In this document: positions 50,945 through 63,202 of the stretch, one piece after another | How the letters are laid out: every line of letters starts with the position of its first letter | Position numbering within the stretch: position 1 is the stretch's first letter | Assembly: GCA_037179515.1 (NCBI GenBank) | Contig: JAXCGZ010017036.1 | Coordinates: 26,001 to 90,000, forward strand | Direction: 5' to 3' | Length of the DNA stretch: 64,000 nucleotides | From: Halocaridina rubra | Taxonomy: Eukaryota > Arthropoda > Malacostraca > Decapoda > Atyidae | Made by a program: the position numbers and the translations under genes | Notes under the pieces: generated by a model | What the model was told of the DNA's origin: nothing | Database searches by the model: none | Seen by the model: only the letters and a program-made list of their open reading frames with translations

Positions 50945-51151
50945 CTATGTCATGATCTTCTTTATATCCCCTTTGTCTGGAAGAACTCTGAAATGAAAAT
51001 TGTTTTTCTCTTCTTCATTTCTTTCCTTATTTAACCTTCTTGCCTCTTGCAACAAGTTTTTGATCTTTCCCATCTCTTCCTGTGTTCTGTATCGTCTAAT
51101 GAACACTTCTTTAAATTCTTGAAGGTCTTTTAGACTTTGTTTTTTCAACAA
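50945..51151 (-). pseudogene. LINE family B ORF1 C-terminal part
   Basis: 68 codons: KDLQEFKEVFIRRYRTQEE, then a charged helical stretch and RVLPDKGDIKKIMT, ending in TAG just upstream of ORF2. It is the best view of family B ORF1 in the window; the N-terminal part is missing in all copies. Confidence 0.65.
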
Positions 51152-51425
51152 TATATCCCTACATGTTTCCCCTCTTTCAAAGGTGTGTGTGTGTGTTTAT
51201 GTATAAGCTCGCATCTTTATTCTCATCAGGAGGAAAAACTTTTATATAGATCATTCAGTTATTTATGGCAAGAATATTCTTAATTCGCCTCCCACAAGTA
51301 AGAAATTTGAGGAACTTGATCATTTCTATTGAAATATATTAGTTCTGTACTTAGCGTAAGATTGGTAGTAAACAGCATTCAAGCGCTCTTATGTTTAAGA
51401 GTTTGCGTGTTTTATTGAATGCGTC

Positions 51426-51428
<3 letters not shown>

Positions 51429-51501
<73 letters not shown>

Positions 51502-51503
51502 TT
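51429..51503. repeat. Microsatellite (ATT)n
   Basis: About 25 ATT units followed by imperfect TTG triplets. Confidence 0.97.
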
Positions 51504-51659
51504 TATTATTGTTGTTGTTGTTGTTAATGTTAATCGGCAGCTTTTCCCATGTTGATATTGGGTTGTTATTGTTGTTGATCTTATTGCAACTCAAATGGAT
51601 GAAAGCAGTATTAGACTTTCCTTGAACTTGTAAATGAAAAAAAAAGAAATAAAAGGAAC

Positions 51660-52257
51660 CCAGTTCCATGCAATACCATACATTAAGTTCCCCCTTCCCA
51701 TGCCGTACCATATATTCACTTCCCCCTTCCAATGCCATCCCACTATTCAGTTGTCTTTCTTATACACCCCATAAAGATCCTCCTGTTCAGTTCTCTTTCC
51801 CTTGCCATTATTTTTTTTCAATTACCCCCTTCCCATACCATCCCACTGTTCATATCCCCCTCCCATATCACCCACTTATTCTGTTCCCCCGCACATGACG
51901 TACGACTCTTTAGATTCCCCCGCCCTTGTTAACACCCTGCATTACCCTTTTCTCATGCCATCCCCATCTGCTCAGTCCCCTCTCCCATGCCATTCCCTTT
52001 TATTCGGGTCTCATACCTGTCCTGTTTAATATCCTCCACTTACCTATCCTAACTACTTTATCATCGTGTGGTTTTACTTGGCTACCAATTGTTCATTCCT
52101 CCTACCTACTCCTCATTCCTCTGATAAACCATTCTCCTTTTCATTTTCTATTTTACCCTCCTCTTTTTAACCCTTTCTACTTTCCCCATCCATTTTCCCT
52201 CTTATTCCCCCCTCTCCTTCACAGATCCGTCTCCTTCCCATCCCTCTGTGCATTCCC

Positions 52258-52260
<3 letters not shown>
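51660..52260. repeat. Degenerate pyrimidine-rich tandem repeat
   Basis: The plus strand is strongly C/T-rich and repeats CCCCCTTCCCATGCCAT..CACTATTCAGTTC-like words roughly every 45-50 bp from about 51660 to 52010, decaying toward 52260. Open frames here are compositional. Confidence 0.6.

Positions 52261-52342
<82 letters not shown>
52261..52342. repeat. Compound microsatellite (CT)n(CA)n
   Basis: About 50 bp CT followed by about 32 bp CA, abutting the 5' break of LINE family B copy 3. Confidence 0.98.
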
Positions 52343-52344
<2 letters not shown>

Positions 52345-52811
52345 CCGCACTTGAAAAAGCACATAGCTAAGCTTGAAAAAGTTCAAAGATATGCCACGAA
52401 ACTGGTGCCAGAAATACGCAATCTCAGTTATGATGAGAGGCTGAGGGAATTAGACTTACCATCACTCGAAGCTAGAAGAGTGAGGGGGGATATGGTGACA
52501 GTCTTTAAATTCCTTCATGGTTATGATAGAGTGGATAGGGATCGATATTTTCATATGGCTGGCTCTAGAACTAGAGGTCATAGTCTGAAGCTTCGTAAGA
52601 AAACTTCTTTGCAGGATGTAAGAAAATACTTTTTCAGTGTAAGAGTAGTTGATAATTGGAATTGGCTAAGCGAGGAGGTAGTTAATGCTATCTCAATCCA
52701 TAGTTTTAAGGACAGGTATGATAAGTATCACTAAGTCTAAAATGGAAGCGATCAGGAGACAGGAAGATACGAGCTTTGGGCTCTTTCCCGTAAACACAAT
52801 TAGGTAATCAC
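52343..52811 (+). mobile_element. LINE family B copy 3 (3' 469 bp)
   Basis: A 5'-truncated plus-strand insertion from ATCCGCACTTGAAAAAGC to AATTAGGTAATCAC. The C-terminal 128 codons of ORF2 are open through to the normal stop at 52734 (KLEKVQRYATKL, RGDMVTVFKFLHGYDRVDRD, DKYH). It is the only well-preserved family B copy on the plus strand. Confidence 0.92.
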
Positions 52812-52961
52812 ACCATGTTTTGATTATAGCTATTTCAGAAAGACCAAACAGCAACAGAAATGGTTTAAAATTAGCGATGAACCAAATTGTATTTTTCCCG
52901 ACTCATATAACTCTCTCATTAACTTCTTCTGGCGGGGGGGGGGGTGATGAAATTATGCTCT

Positions 52962-52964
<3 letters not shown>

Positions 52965-53039
<75 letters not shown>
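52965..53039. repeat. Microsatellite (TA)n
   Basis: About 74 bp of TA, running into ATGAATC of an inverted R3 unit. Confidence 0.98.
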
Positions 53040-53041
<2 letters not shown>

Positions 53042-53355
53042 TCTTTTATCCCGACCGGGACTTGAACTTAGGACTTATAATAACTAAACCAAGGCGCTAC
53101 CAACTACACCACAAAAGGTTAGAAGGAAACAGATCTTATAGCTTATACCTGCTATAGTAGGAATGAACTCATTCAATCTGTATGCCACTATGTTTATATT
53201 ACAGTTTCCTCAACCTCACTCGTGGTTTCATTTTCGTATTTAATTCAACTCCCAATCTCATTCGAGACCAACAATAACCAAATAAGCACATTACATATGT
53301 GAAAACGTGAATCATTTTTATCCCACCCGGGACTTGAACCCGGTAATTATAAGTC
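53040..53355 (-). repeat. R3 tRNA-like unit, inverted, at head of array
   Basis: Minus-strand R3 unit with the tRNA-like block at 53047-53119 (complement of GGTTCAAGTCCCGGTCGGGATA). At about 53340-53355 it meets a plus-strand unit head-to-head within the tRNA-like sequence. Confidence 0.8.
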
Positions 53356-53968
53356 CTAGGTTCATGTCTCGGTCGGGATAAAAATGATTCATGTTTTCAC
53401 ACTTGTAATGTGCTTATTTGGTTATTGTTGGTCCCGAATGAGATTGGGAGCTGAATTAAATGCAAAAACGAAACCACGAGTGAGGTTGAGGAAACTGCAA
53501 TATGAATATAGTGGCATTCAGATAGAATCCATTAATTCCTACTATAGTAGATATAAGCTATAAGGTCTGTTTCCTTTTAACCTTCTGTGGTGTAGTTGGT
53601 AGCGCCATGGCTTAGTAATTATAAGTCCTAGGTTCAAGTCCCGGTCGGGCTAAAAATAATTCATGTTTTCACATATATAATGTGCTTATTTGGTTATTGT
53701 TGGTCCCGAATGAGACTGGGAGTTGAATTAAACGTGAAAACGAAACCACAAGTGAGTTTGGGGAAACTGTAATATGAACATAGTGGCATTCAGATTGAAT
53801 GCATTCATTTCTACTATAGCAGATATAAGCTATAAGGTCTGTTTCCTTTTAACCTTCTGTGGTGTAGTTGGTAGTGCCTTGGCTTAGTAATTATAAGTCC
53901 TAGGTTCAAGTCCCGATCACGATAAAAATTTTTCATGTTTTCACATCTGTAATGTACTTTTTTGGTTT

Positions 53969-53975
<7 letters not shown>
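53356..53975 (+). repeat. R3 tandem array with tRNA-like sequences
   Basis: Plus-strand units with a 272-bp step; tRNA-like blocks at 53580-53652 and 53852-53924 (73 nt, TGGTGTAGTTGGTAG and GGTTCAAGTCC). A final partial unit ends near 53975 in the (AT)n array. Diverged from the arrays at 8276 and 30532 (GTTGGTCCCGAATGAGA, AAACGAAACCAC). Confidence 0.85.

Positions 53976-53978
<3 letters not shown>

Positions 53979-54040
<62 letters not shown>
53979..54040. repeat. Microsatellite (AT)n
   Basis: About 60 bp of AT followed by GT-rich sequence up to the 3' end of LINE family B copy 4. Confidence 0.98.
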
Positions 54041-54043
<3 letters not shown>

Positions 54044-54105
54044 AGTGTGTGTGTGTGTTTGTTGATGTGTTTACATACGTATATATGCTTATGCAGTGTG
54101 TGTGT

Positions 54106-56880
54106 GTGATTACCTAATTGTGATTACCTAATTGTGTTTACGGGAAAGAGCCCAAAGCTCGTATCTTCCCGTCTCCTGATCGCTTCCATTTTAGACTTAG
54201 TGATACTTATCATACCTGTCCTTAAAACTATGGATTGAGATAGCATTAACTACCTCCTCGCTTAGCCAATTCCAATTATCAACTACTCCTACACTGAAAA
54301 AGTATTTCCTTACATCCTGCAAAGAAGTTTTCTTACGAAGCTTCAAACTATGACCTCTAGTTCTAGAGCCAGCCATATGAAAATATCGATCCCTATCCAC
54401 TCTATCATAACCATGAAGGAATATAAAGACTGTCACCATATCCCCCCTCACTCTTCTAGCTTCGAGTGATGGTAAGTCTAATTCCCTCAGCCTCTCATCT
54501 TAACTGAGATTGCGTATTTCTGGCACCAGTTTTGTGGCATGTCTTTGAACTTTTTCAAGCTTAGCTATGTGCTTTTTCAAGTGCGGATTCCAAAAGGGGG
54601 CTGCATATTCGAGTTTTGGCCTCACATAGGTTACATAAATATTTCTGAACATTTCCTTGTCCATGTGCCTGAGGGCTACCCTTACATTTGATAAGAATGC
54701 ATATGCTGCCCTTACTATGCCATTTATATGTATTTCTGGAGACAAATCTGCCAGTATGTTTACTCCTAGATCTCTCTCATTTTCTGTCTCTTGAAGTTGT
54801 ACTCCAGCCACCGAGTAGTCAAGCTTGGGCCTTCTTGCACTTGTACCCATTCTCATTACCTTACATTTTGAAGTACTGAATTTCATTAGCCACTTTTCTG
54901 ACCACTCATGCAGATTATTTAGATCCTCCTGAAGTTCTCTACCATTGTTCTCGTTTTTTACTTTCTTCACAATCTTTGCATCATCTGCAAACATATTCAT
55001 GAATGAATTTACAGACTCTGGTAGGTCATTTACATATACAAGGAACAAAAGTGGCCCTAAAACTGAACCCTGTGGAACTCCACTACTAACTCCTCTCCAT
55101 TCAGACACTGTCTTACTCTAACACTCTGTTCCCTGCCTTCTAAGTAAGTTATTATCCATTCCAAAACATTTCCACCTATTCTAGCCATTGATTGCAGCTT
55201 CCTAATAAGTCTCCCATGTGGAACAGTGTCAAACGCTTTCTGAAAGTCTAGGAATATGCAATCTGCCCAGCCCTCTTTTTCCTGTAAGATTTGGCTAGCC
55301 TCATCATAAAATTCTAATAAGTTTGTTACCGTTGATCTACCTTCTCTGAAGCCATGTTGCCTCACTGACAAAAAGTTGAAGGATTCCAAGTGAAGAGAGA
55401 TATGTTTCCTTAGTAGTTTCTCCATAACTTTGCAAACTATGCTGGTCAAGGAAACTGGTCTATAGTTCAGAGCCGTATCCCTCCTTCCCTTTTTGAAGAT
55501 AGGTATCATATTTGCTTGTTTCCAGCATCTTGGAATCTCCCCTGACTCCAGTGACTCCTTAAATATGATACTTAGTGCCACTGATATTGAGTTTGCGCAT
55601 TTTTTAAGCACATGAGGGGATATGTCATCAGGACCTGTAGCTTTATGAACATCTAAATCCATCAGCGCTTTGCATACCTCTGTGGCTGTAAGGTTGATGT
55701 TCTCTAATACCGGCCCTTGAGCTTCTATCACTGCAATCTGAGTGGGTGGGGTATTTTCTACTGTAAATACTGACTGAAACTCCTTGTTCAATTCTTTGCA
55801 GATCTCTTCATCCGTCTCAGTGATGCTTCCATCCGCTCTCTTTAGCCTTAAAACCTGTTCTTTTACCTTCAGTTTTCCTCTGATAAAGCTGTGGAAAAGC
55901 TTGGGATTTTCTTTAGCTTTCTTGGTGATGTCCCTCTCATAGTCTCTCGCTGCCTCTCTCCTTTTACTTAGGTAGTCATTTCTTGCTCTTTTGTAGGTTT
56001 GCCAGGCATTTATGTTTTTTCTCCTCCTATACCTTTTCCAGCATTTGTCTCTCCACTCCTTAGCTCTTTTACACCCATTATCGAACCATTTCTCTCTGGC
56101 ATGAATTACACCTACTTTGGTGACAGGTATGCAACAATCTACTATCTTCCCATATTTCTCACAAAAGATGTCATACATTTCTTGTACAGATTTGTTGTAA
56201 AATAAGGTTCTCCAGTCAATAACTGCAAAAAGCTCATTCATTTTGATGTAATCTCCTTTTGGATAGTTCCTCCTCATGTCCTCAGTGCCTCTACTCTCAG
56301 GCAGAATATCTTCAATGATATACTCCATCAACAACACACAGTGGTCACTCTTTCCAATTGGTGGTTCATACTCAATTTTTTCAATATCCAACACATTATC
56401 TGTGAACACTAGATCAAGTAGTGATGGCTCATCCCCACCCCTGGCCCTTGTTGGTTCCATTACATGTTGGTGTAGGAAATTCCATTGTACGCAATCTAGG
56501 AATCTTGCCCCGAATGAGTCCTCACCACTGTGTGGGTCAAGATTTATCCAATCTATCTCTTTATGATTAAAGTCTCCCATAATCAAAATCCTACATTTTT
56601 TTTCCCGTGCCATGTTAACAACTGAGTTTATGACTTCAATAGTACCTATATGACTTTCCTCATAAACTTCAAGCCTATTTTAGATCCTTGGTGGGTTGTA
56701 TACAACAGTTATTATAATGCTCTCTGACCCAGTATTTATGCGAGCAACAAGAAATTCCTTGAACTCACTTTCTATAGCCAAGTTTGTTTCTTCAACTTGA
56801 ATCCTTTCACTTATGAGCAGTGCTATCCCTCTACCAGTCCTCTCAGATCTTTCAACCCTTAGTATTCTGAAGCCCTTAGT
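54106..56880 (-). mobile_element. LINE family B copy 4, with duplicated 3' terminus
   Basis: 5'-truncated minus-strand copy. The 3' end carries two tandem 14-bp repeats (plus strand GTGATTACCTAATT twice) where copies 1-3 have one. The 5' break (in the endonuclease, at AAGCCCTTAG) joins directly to the 3' end of copy 5. Confidence 0.92.
54197..56850 (-). pseudogene. LINE family B ORF2 (copy 4), two stops and one frameshift
   Basis: Pieces: 56613-55057 (endonuclease from MAREKKCRILIMGDFNHKE, linker, RT with YRPVSLTS and LDFQKAFDTVPH), ended by a 4-bp deletion near 55108 that shifts the frame; 55108-54500 (SGVPQGSVLGP, FADD), ended by a TAT-to-TAA stop in RNLS.DER; and 54451-54197, the C-terminal domain. 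Another stop (CAA to TAA) near 56682 interrupts the endonuclease. Close to copies 1 and 5 in sequence. Confidence 0.9.
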
Positions 56881-58156
56881 GTGTGTGATTACCTAATTGT
56901 GATTACCTAATTGTGTTTACGGGAAAGAGCCCAAAGCTCGTATCTTCCCGTCTCCTGATCGGTTCCATTTTTAGACTTAGTGATACTTATCATACCTGTC
57001 CTTAAAACTATGGATTGAGGTAGCATTAACTACCTCCTCGCTTAGCGAATTCCAATTATCAACTACTCTTACACTGAAAAAGTATTTCCTTACATCCTGC
57101 AAACAAGTTTTCTTCCGAAGCTTCAAACTATGACCTCTAGTTCTAGAGCCAGCCATATCGAAATATCGATCCCTATCCACTCTATCATAACCATGAAGGA
57201 ATTTAAAGACTGTCACCATATCCCCCCTTACTCTTCTAGCTTCGAGTGATGGCAAGTCTAATTCCCTCAGCCTCTCATCATAACCGAGATTGCGTATTTC
57301 TGGCACCAGTTTCGTGGCATGTCTTTGAACTTTTTCAAGCTTAGCTATGTGCTTTTTCAAGTGCGGATTCCAAAAGGGGGCTGCATATTCGAGTTTTGGC
57401 CTCACATAGGTTACATAAATATTTCTGAACATTTCCTTGTCCATGTGCCTGAAGGCTACCCTTACATTTGATAAGAATGCATATGCTGCCCTTACTACGC
57501 CATTTATATGTATTTCTGGAGACAAATCTGCCAATATGTTTACTCCTAGATCTCTCTCATTTTCTGTCTCCTGAAGTTGTACTCCAGCCACCGAGTAGTC
57601 AAGCTTGGGCCTTCTTGCACTTGTACCCATTCTCATTACCTTACATTTTGAGGTATTGAATTTCATTAGCCACTTTTCTGACCACTCATGCAGATTATTT
57701 AGATCCTCCTGAAGTTCTCTACCATTGTTCTCGTTTTTTGCTTTCTTCACAATCTTTGCATCATCTGCAAACATATTCATGAATGAATTTACAGACTCTG
57801 GTAGGTCATTTACATATACAAGGAACAAAAGTGGCCCTAAAACTGAACCCTGTGGAACTCCACTACTAACTCTTCTCCATTCAGACACTGAGTGTCTTAC
57901 TCTAACCCTCTGTTCCCTTCCTTCTAAGTAAGTTTTTATCCATTCCAAGACATTTCCACCTATTCTAGTCATTGATTGCAGCTTCCTAATAAGTCTCCCA
58001 TGTGGAACAGTGTCAAACGCTTTCTGGAAGTCTAGGAATATGCAATCTGCCCAGCCCTCTCTTTCCTGTAAGATTTGGCTTACCTCATCATAAAATTCTA
58101 ATAAGTTTGTTACTGTTGATCTTCCTTCTCTGAAGCCATGTTGCCTCACTGACAAG
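56881..58156 (-). mobile_element. LINE family B copy 5, head-to-tail with copy 4
   Basis: Minus-strand, 5'-truncated at the RT QHGF motif; its 3' end (two GTGATTACCTAATT repeats) abuts the 5' break of copy 4 with only GTGT between. Ends at about 58156 next to a TA-rich spacer and the mariner element. Confidence 0.92.
56977..58156 (-). pseudogene. LINE family B ORF2 C-terminal 392 codons, open
   Basis: Open from SVRQHGFREGRSTVTNLL through LDFQKAFDTVPH, SGVPQGSVLGPLLF, FADDAKIVKK and the CR1/Rex1-type C-terminal domain to the normal DKYH stop. No internal damage, but the endonuclease and first RT motifs are missing because of 5' truncation. Confidence 0.9.
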
Positions 58157-58182
58157 TGTGTTTATTTGTATATATGAATATA

Positions 58183-59353
58183 CAAGGGAGTGCTGAAGAG
58201 TTCCTGGCTTTGAGTAAAAAAGATGCAGGAGGATCAATTATATATGATTTTCTTCGATATATTCCCCTCTTAGACTCACACTTATTGCAGCGGTCCTTCA
58301 GTTTTTCTAAGCCCTGAAAAAAAAACCTGGAAAGTTGGGCCTCCAACCAGGCCTCTATAACAGCGATCACTTCCGAATCAGAGTGAAGTTTGGTTCCTTT
58401 GAGATGTTTCTTCAGTTGTGGAAAGAGCTCTGGAGAGTAAGATGGGTGGTCTACCAATTCGAAGTCATAGTTGTGTATATTCCATAGAGTTTATGTGCTG
58501 GGTGTGCTGGAGCATTGTTCTGCAAAAACAGGACACCACGACTCAGTTTTCCACAGCATCTTCAAAGCTTCAAGCAGTTCATCCAACAGAGACATATAGT
58601 ATTCTGCATTAATGATGCGATCCTATGGTAGGTATTTTATGAATAGTACTCCATCTTTGTCCCAGAACACTGAAGCTAGAGTCTTTCCAGCTGACTTCTG
58701 TTCTGAAACTACTTAGGCCGTGGTGAACTGCTGTGCCGCCGCTTTATTAATTGCTGCTTGGTCTGGGGATCATAGTGATGAAGCCAAGTTTCATTCATGA
58801 TGACAAAACGAGCCATAAAGTCAGCCTTCCCCGCTGCAAAAATGTCCAAAATCGCCTTTGATGTGTCACTTTGATTCGCTTCTGATCTGCGTTAAGGCAT
58901 TTAGGCGCCCAATTTGTTGAAAGCTTCCTCACGTTCAGAATGTTGTGTATGATGTGGCCAACTCCCTCTCGGGAAATCCCCAGAGTGTCAACTATGACTA
59001 TCTGAAACCTAACGGTCCTCGAGAATCATGACTACCACAGTGTTGGCTTTGTCCTCTGTTATTGCGGAAGTTGGCCGTCCTGACGGGGGTTCATCTGGGA
59101 CCTCCAAATGACCAGTCCAATACCTTGACACCCATATTTTCACTGTGGAATATGACGCAGTCATTTTTCAAGAATTCCTTCATCTCGCCATGGATTTCCA
59201 CCTTTCCTTTGCCTTGCAAAGAGAGGAACTTCATGATCACCAATGCTTCAATTTTTCGTATCTTCTAAATAATTGTCCTACCTCCTCCATAAAGGTAACA
59301 GCTCTACCCTTTCATGATACCCTTAAAGCCAGGAACTTTTCAGCACTCCGTCA
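58183..59353 (-). mobile_element. Mariner-like DNA transposon, decayed
   Basis: Inverted ends: GGGAGTGCTGAAGAGTTCCT at the left and, inverted, CGGAGTGCTGAAAAGTTCCT at the right, each flanked by TA (58181-58182 and 59354-59355), the mariner target duplication. Length of about 1.17 kb fits the family. A (CT)n array starts about 30 bp beyond the right end. Confidence 0.88.
58230..59270 (-). pseudogene. Mariner transposase remnant
   Basis: Conceptual fragments on the minus strand: an N-terminal helix-turn-helix-like region (YSTVKIWVSRYW), SGRPTSAITEDKANTVV, MNETWLHHYDPQTKQQ (first catalytic-Asp block, where D is N here), GVLFLQNNAPAH (usual Q-D-N-A-P-A-H) and HPSYSPELFPQLKKHLKGTK (third catalytic block, with Asp as Glu and a gap of several residues). 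Several stops and frameshifts separate them. All three catalytic blocks are altered, so the protein is dead. Confidence 0.85.
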
Positions 59354-59373
59354 TAAAGTTGCCAAGAATTTTT

Positions 59374-59880
<507 letters not shown>

Positions 59881-60017
59881 GGAGGTAGTTAATGCTAACA
59901 CAATTCATAGTTTTAAGGACAATTATGATAAGTATCACAGAATACAAGAATGGAACCGACCAAGAGACAGGGAGTTCCGAGCATAGGACTCTCTCCCGTA
60001 AGCACAATTAGGTAATT
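59881..60017 (+). mobile_element. LINE family B copy 6, diverged 3' end
   Basis: GGAGGTAGTTAATGCTAACACAA.. to ..AATTAGGTAATTGCAC matches the last about 140 bp of family B, with more changes than the other copies (for example TATCACAGAATACAAG for TATCACTAAGTC). An older insertion. Confidence 0.85.
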
Positions 60018-60561
60018 GCACACCTTGCACCTACAAACAGTGTATATTATACATGAATGTTACATTCATACACTCGCACACATACACGCACGCACACACA
60101 AGTCTTCCTCCCGACCACTGTATGTTATACATGGCTGTCATGTTCATACTATACTGTACAACACTTCCGTATTTACTTGCCAACATTCATTTGACAAGTT
60201 TACCGTATACGCTCTCAAGCGCGCGTAGTAAAAACGGGAAAGCTTACATGTTTAGACATGTATTTACGCGCTCGTATGCCCTCACATGCGTAATATTTAT
60301 TTGCAAGTTTTAGCTGTGGGAGACAATTCTTCTTTTATTGATACTTAATTATGTGAAGATGTTGATCCACCATAGACTGCACCCATCTAAAACTACTCAC
60401 TGAGACTGCTGACTAGACAGAGGCTACATAGAACATGGAGAACACTACTACCCTCTCTTTTTAACCCCAATTGCTTCGTACAAGAAAAGTTACCGTAAAA
60501 GTATATTAGTTAATATTCTGCAATTATGGTTACAGATTACAAACTATTTTACATAGATTCG

Positions 60562-60565
<4 letters not shown>
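60018..60565. other. Unassigned DNA
   Basis: Contains a direct repeat of about 20-25 bp units (TGTATATTATACATGAATGT at 60040-60059, TGTATGTTATACATGGCTGT at 60119-60138). No gene supported. Confidence 0.4.

Positions 60566-60645
<80 letters not shown>
60566..60645. repeat. Microsatellite (TA)n
   Basis: About 79 bp of TA, running into ATGAATCAT of an inverted R3 unit. Confidence 0.98.
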
Positions 60646-60647
<2 letters not shown>

Positions 60648-60987
60648 TCATATTTTACCCCTGACCAGGACTCGAATCTAAGACACATAATTACTGTGCC
60701 AAGGCGCTATCAGCTACACCACTGAAGGTCTAAAAGAAACAAACCTTACTACTTAACTGCTATACCAGGAATGAACGCATTCTAACTACATGCCGTTTTG
60801 CTCCTATTACTGTTTCTCCCAACTTCACTCGTGGTTTAGTTTTTCACATTTAAATCAAATCCTAGCTATGTGGGTATTAATAATAATCAAATAAACACAT
60901 TAACATATGTGAAAACATGAATCATATTTTACCCCTGACCGGGACTCGAACCTAAGACACATAATTACTGTGCCTTGGCACATTGTG

Positions 60988-60989
<2 letters not shown>
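60646..60989 (-). repeat. R3 array, minus strand, with tRNA-like sequence
   Basis: One complete and one partial inverted R3 unit; tRNA-like block at about 60656-60729 (complement of GATTCGAGTCCTGGTCAGGGGTA) and a partial second at about 60934-60985. More diverged than the other arrays. It is bounded on both sides by (TA)n. Confidence 0.78.

Positions 60990-61079
<90 letters not shown>
60990..61079. repeat. Microsatellite (TA)n
   Basis: About 90 bp of TA with one TT slip. Confidence 0.98.
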
Positions 61080-61080
<1 letters not shown>

Positions 61081-61853
61081 GGAAATGTATGTTTGCATTA
61101 GTGTAATTGGCTAGTGCATGAAAAATATACAACATAATTTATCGTGAATGGAAATCATAAGCTTTTATACAGGGCTGTAAGAGTATTTATTTCCGTGTAT
61201 TCTAAGGTAGAGTACTAAAACTATGTCTAAGAAATATAACAGCAAATGAAAATTATGATCTGTTTACAGGACTGTAGATATGTTTACATCATTGCAAACA
61301 TTTTAGGATATTAAATGTAAAACGCAGAAATCTCTCAGTTAAGTGTAAATTATAATCTATTTTAAATATCTGTGATTATATGAAATCAGAATGTTCTAAT
61401 TGTATTTCGTCACCCAGTTTATAAATTACTTAAAAATATGTAAGTACGTTACAGAAATCAATATGTTCTATCAAAGTAGTTTACAGATCTTGTCATTTTT
61501 TTTCACATAAATCTAGTTTAGACTAGAATTGCCGCAAAACTAACTTCATCTACATCTAGCTAGAATTTAGGCCTCTATTTTTAAACCTTCAGATTATCTC
61601 CTGTCTTAATCGTTTGTAGAATTTAAACACCTTTATCCACTATCAGATTACTTATAGGATTTGAGAAGGAATTTAATCCCACTGACGAGTCATTTAACAA
61701 AGGTCTGGGTGGAATGTGGTGGTCTTGAGCCTCGTCAAAATATTTAGAAATACTTGGGTTTGGTGTTGGGAACCGGGTAAGGAAGTAGAGGGGGAAGAAA
61801 AAGAAAATGGGTGGGGGCGGGGGATGAAGAATTAGGTGTATATGATGAGTGTT
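61080..61853. other. Unassigned AT-rich DNA
   Basis: No gene or recognised repeat. Confidence 0.4.
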
Positions 61854-61880
61854 GAGAGAGAGAGAGAGAGAGAGAGAGAT
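61854..61880. repeat. Microsatellite (GA)n
   Basis: Short GA run just upstream of a SINE-like element. Confidence 0.95.
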
Positions 61881-61881
61881 A

Positions 61882-62103
61882 GGACAACAGTAACCTAGTG
61901 ATCAGAATACCCGACTCGGGAGTTGACAGGCCCGTGATCGAGCCCGCGGCGAGGCGATAGGAAGGGCATCCAGCTTTAATTCCCAGTCACGCTCTCTGTG
62001 CCCACTCCCCTTAATACGACTCTGAAACCAAGACTGATAAAGAGGGTTGATGTAAGGAGGGACACATCCGCCATTAAAATTGTAAGCCAAAACCAATATC
62101 AGT
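61882..62103 (+). mobile_element. Probable tRNA-derived SINE-4
   Basis: Starts with a tRNA-like head (CCTAGTGATCAGAATACCCGA..GTGATCGAGCCC, an A-box-like and a B-box-like block), then a body with GGAAGGGCATCCAGC and a GCCAAAACCAATATCAG end. The words AAGGCATCCG and GCCAAAACCAAAATAT also occur in the leader of the RTE copy ending at 24171, so part of the body may be RTE-related. No TSD found. Confidence 0.5.
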
Positions 62104-62435
62104 CCCCCAAGAAGATAGTGAGATATAGTAGTTACCCTAGTATGGATAACGGAAAAAAAAACTTTCGATAGAGATGAAGCAAGAATGACAGAATTGAAAG
62201 CTATGAAGTAGATGGGAAAGAAATAGGTTTTTAGGTATGGAATATGGGGTGAGGGGGGGGGGGAGTCGTGTGCGATGCGTTAGTTTACTACTATTACTAA
62301 TAATAATTATTATATATGGAGCTAGAAGGCGAGTTAGCTTAGGCATGTGGAAGGAAAGGAAACATCTCCTGGTAAACTTTTTTTTGGCCCGTCCTAGTGT
62401 CACAATCATGGGAAAAATAAAAATAAATAAATAAA

Positions 62436-62443
<8 letters not shown>
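62104..62443. other. Unassigned purine-rich DNA
   Basis: GA/AAT-rich with a G9-10 run near 62254-62263; no gene supported. Confidence 0.4.

Positions 62444-62511
<68 letters not shown>
62444..62511. repeat. Microsatellite (TA)n
   Basis: About 66 bp of TA. Confidence 0.98.
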
Positions 62512-62514
<3 letters not shown>

Positions 62515-63190
62515 TCTTGTGAGACTAGGGAAAAGTAAGGATAAGAGAATATGAATTTATTTTCGCGTATAGTGAAAGAAAATAAGTTAATGAAGGTGTA
62601 TATGTGAAAGAGGGGGAAGGGATACGAATAGAATGGAGCATTATGTGGAAATCGTGTAACACATATTACAACAAAGCAGATGTCTGCCGTCATAAGTAGG
62701 TGAGAATTAAGATGAAAGAAATTGAAGAAGAGCGATGGCGTAGTGGCAGATAGAAAGCAGATACAAAGACAAGATGTTGGATGGGTAATAAGTCAAGAAG
62801 AAAGAGTTATGGGAATAAAATGGAGGGAGCAAATAGACTGGCGTTATTTAGAGAAAATAAGATTGGCAATAAGGCGCGATAATGAAAGGGGAAAAGAGAG
62901 GTGAAGAAAGAGCTTAGAGGATAACTTATATACTTTGAGCATAAGAATATGTTTGAAGTGATGCGTAAAAAGGAAAGAAGGGAGAAAGAGATACAGTAGT
63001 AGACAGAGGAAAAATATAAAGAAGACGTGAGAAAGAAAGAAAGAAAGCAAATGGAGAGATAATGACTCGAGAGGTATACAGAGAAAGAGAGTGGTGGAAG
63101 TTAGCATACCTGCCACCTGAGTTTATTGTGACAATAACCACCACCCTATAAATTCACTCCGGAACACGTGTATTGCGCCAAGGGCCAGCA
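62512..63190. other. Unassigned purine-rich DNA
   Basis: Plus strand rich in GAAAGA/GGAGA words; frames on either strand are compositional. Confidence 0.4.
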
Positions 63191-63202
63191 GGGGGTCGAG
63201 TT

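Larger units (their letters stand above)
48037..51175 (-). mobile_element. LINE family B copy 2 (CR1/Rex1-like), longest copy, broken
   Basis: Same element as 873-3940 but reaching further 5', to about 51175, where it meets GTGTGTGT. It includes the end of ORF1, the whole ORF2 region and the single AATTAGGTAATCAC 3' end. At least one nonsense codon and two out-of-frame deletions break ORF2. Confidence 0.9.
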
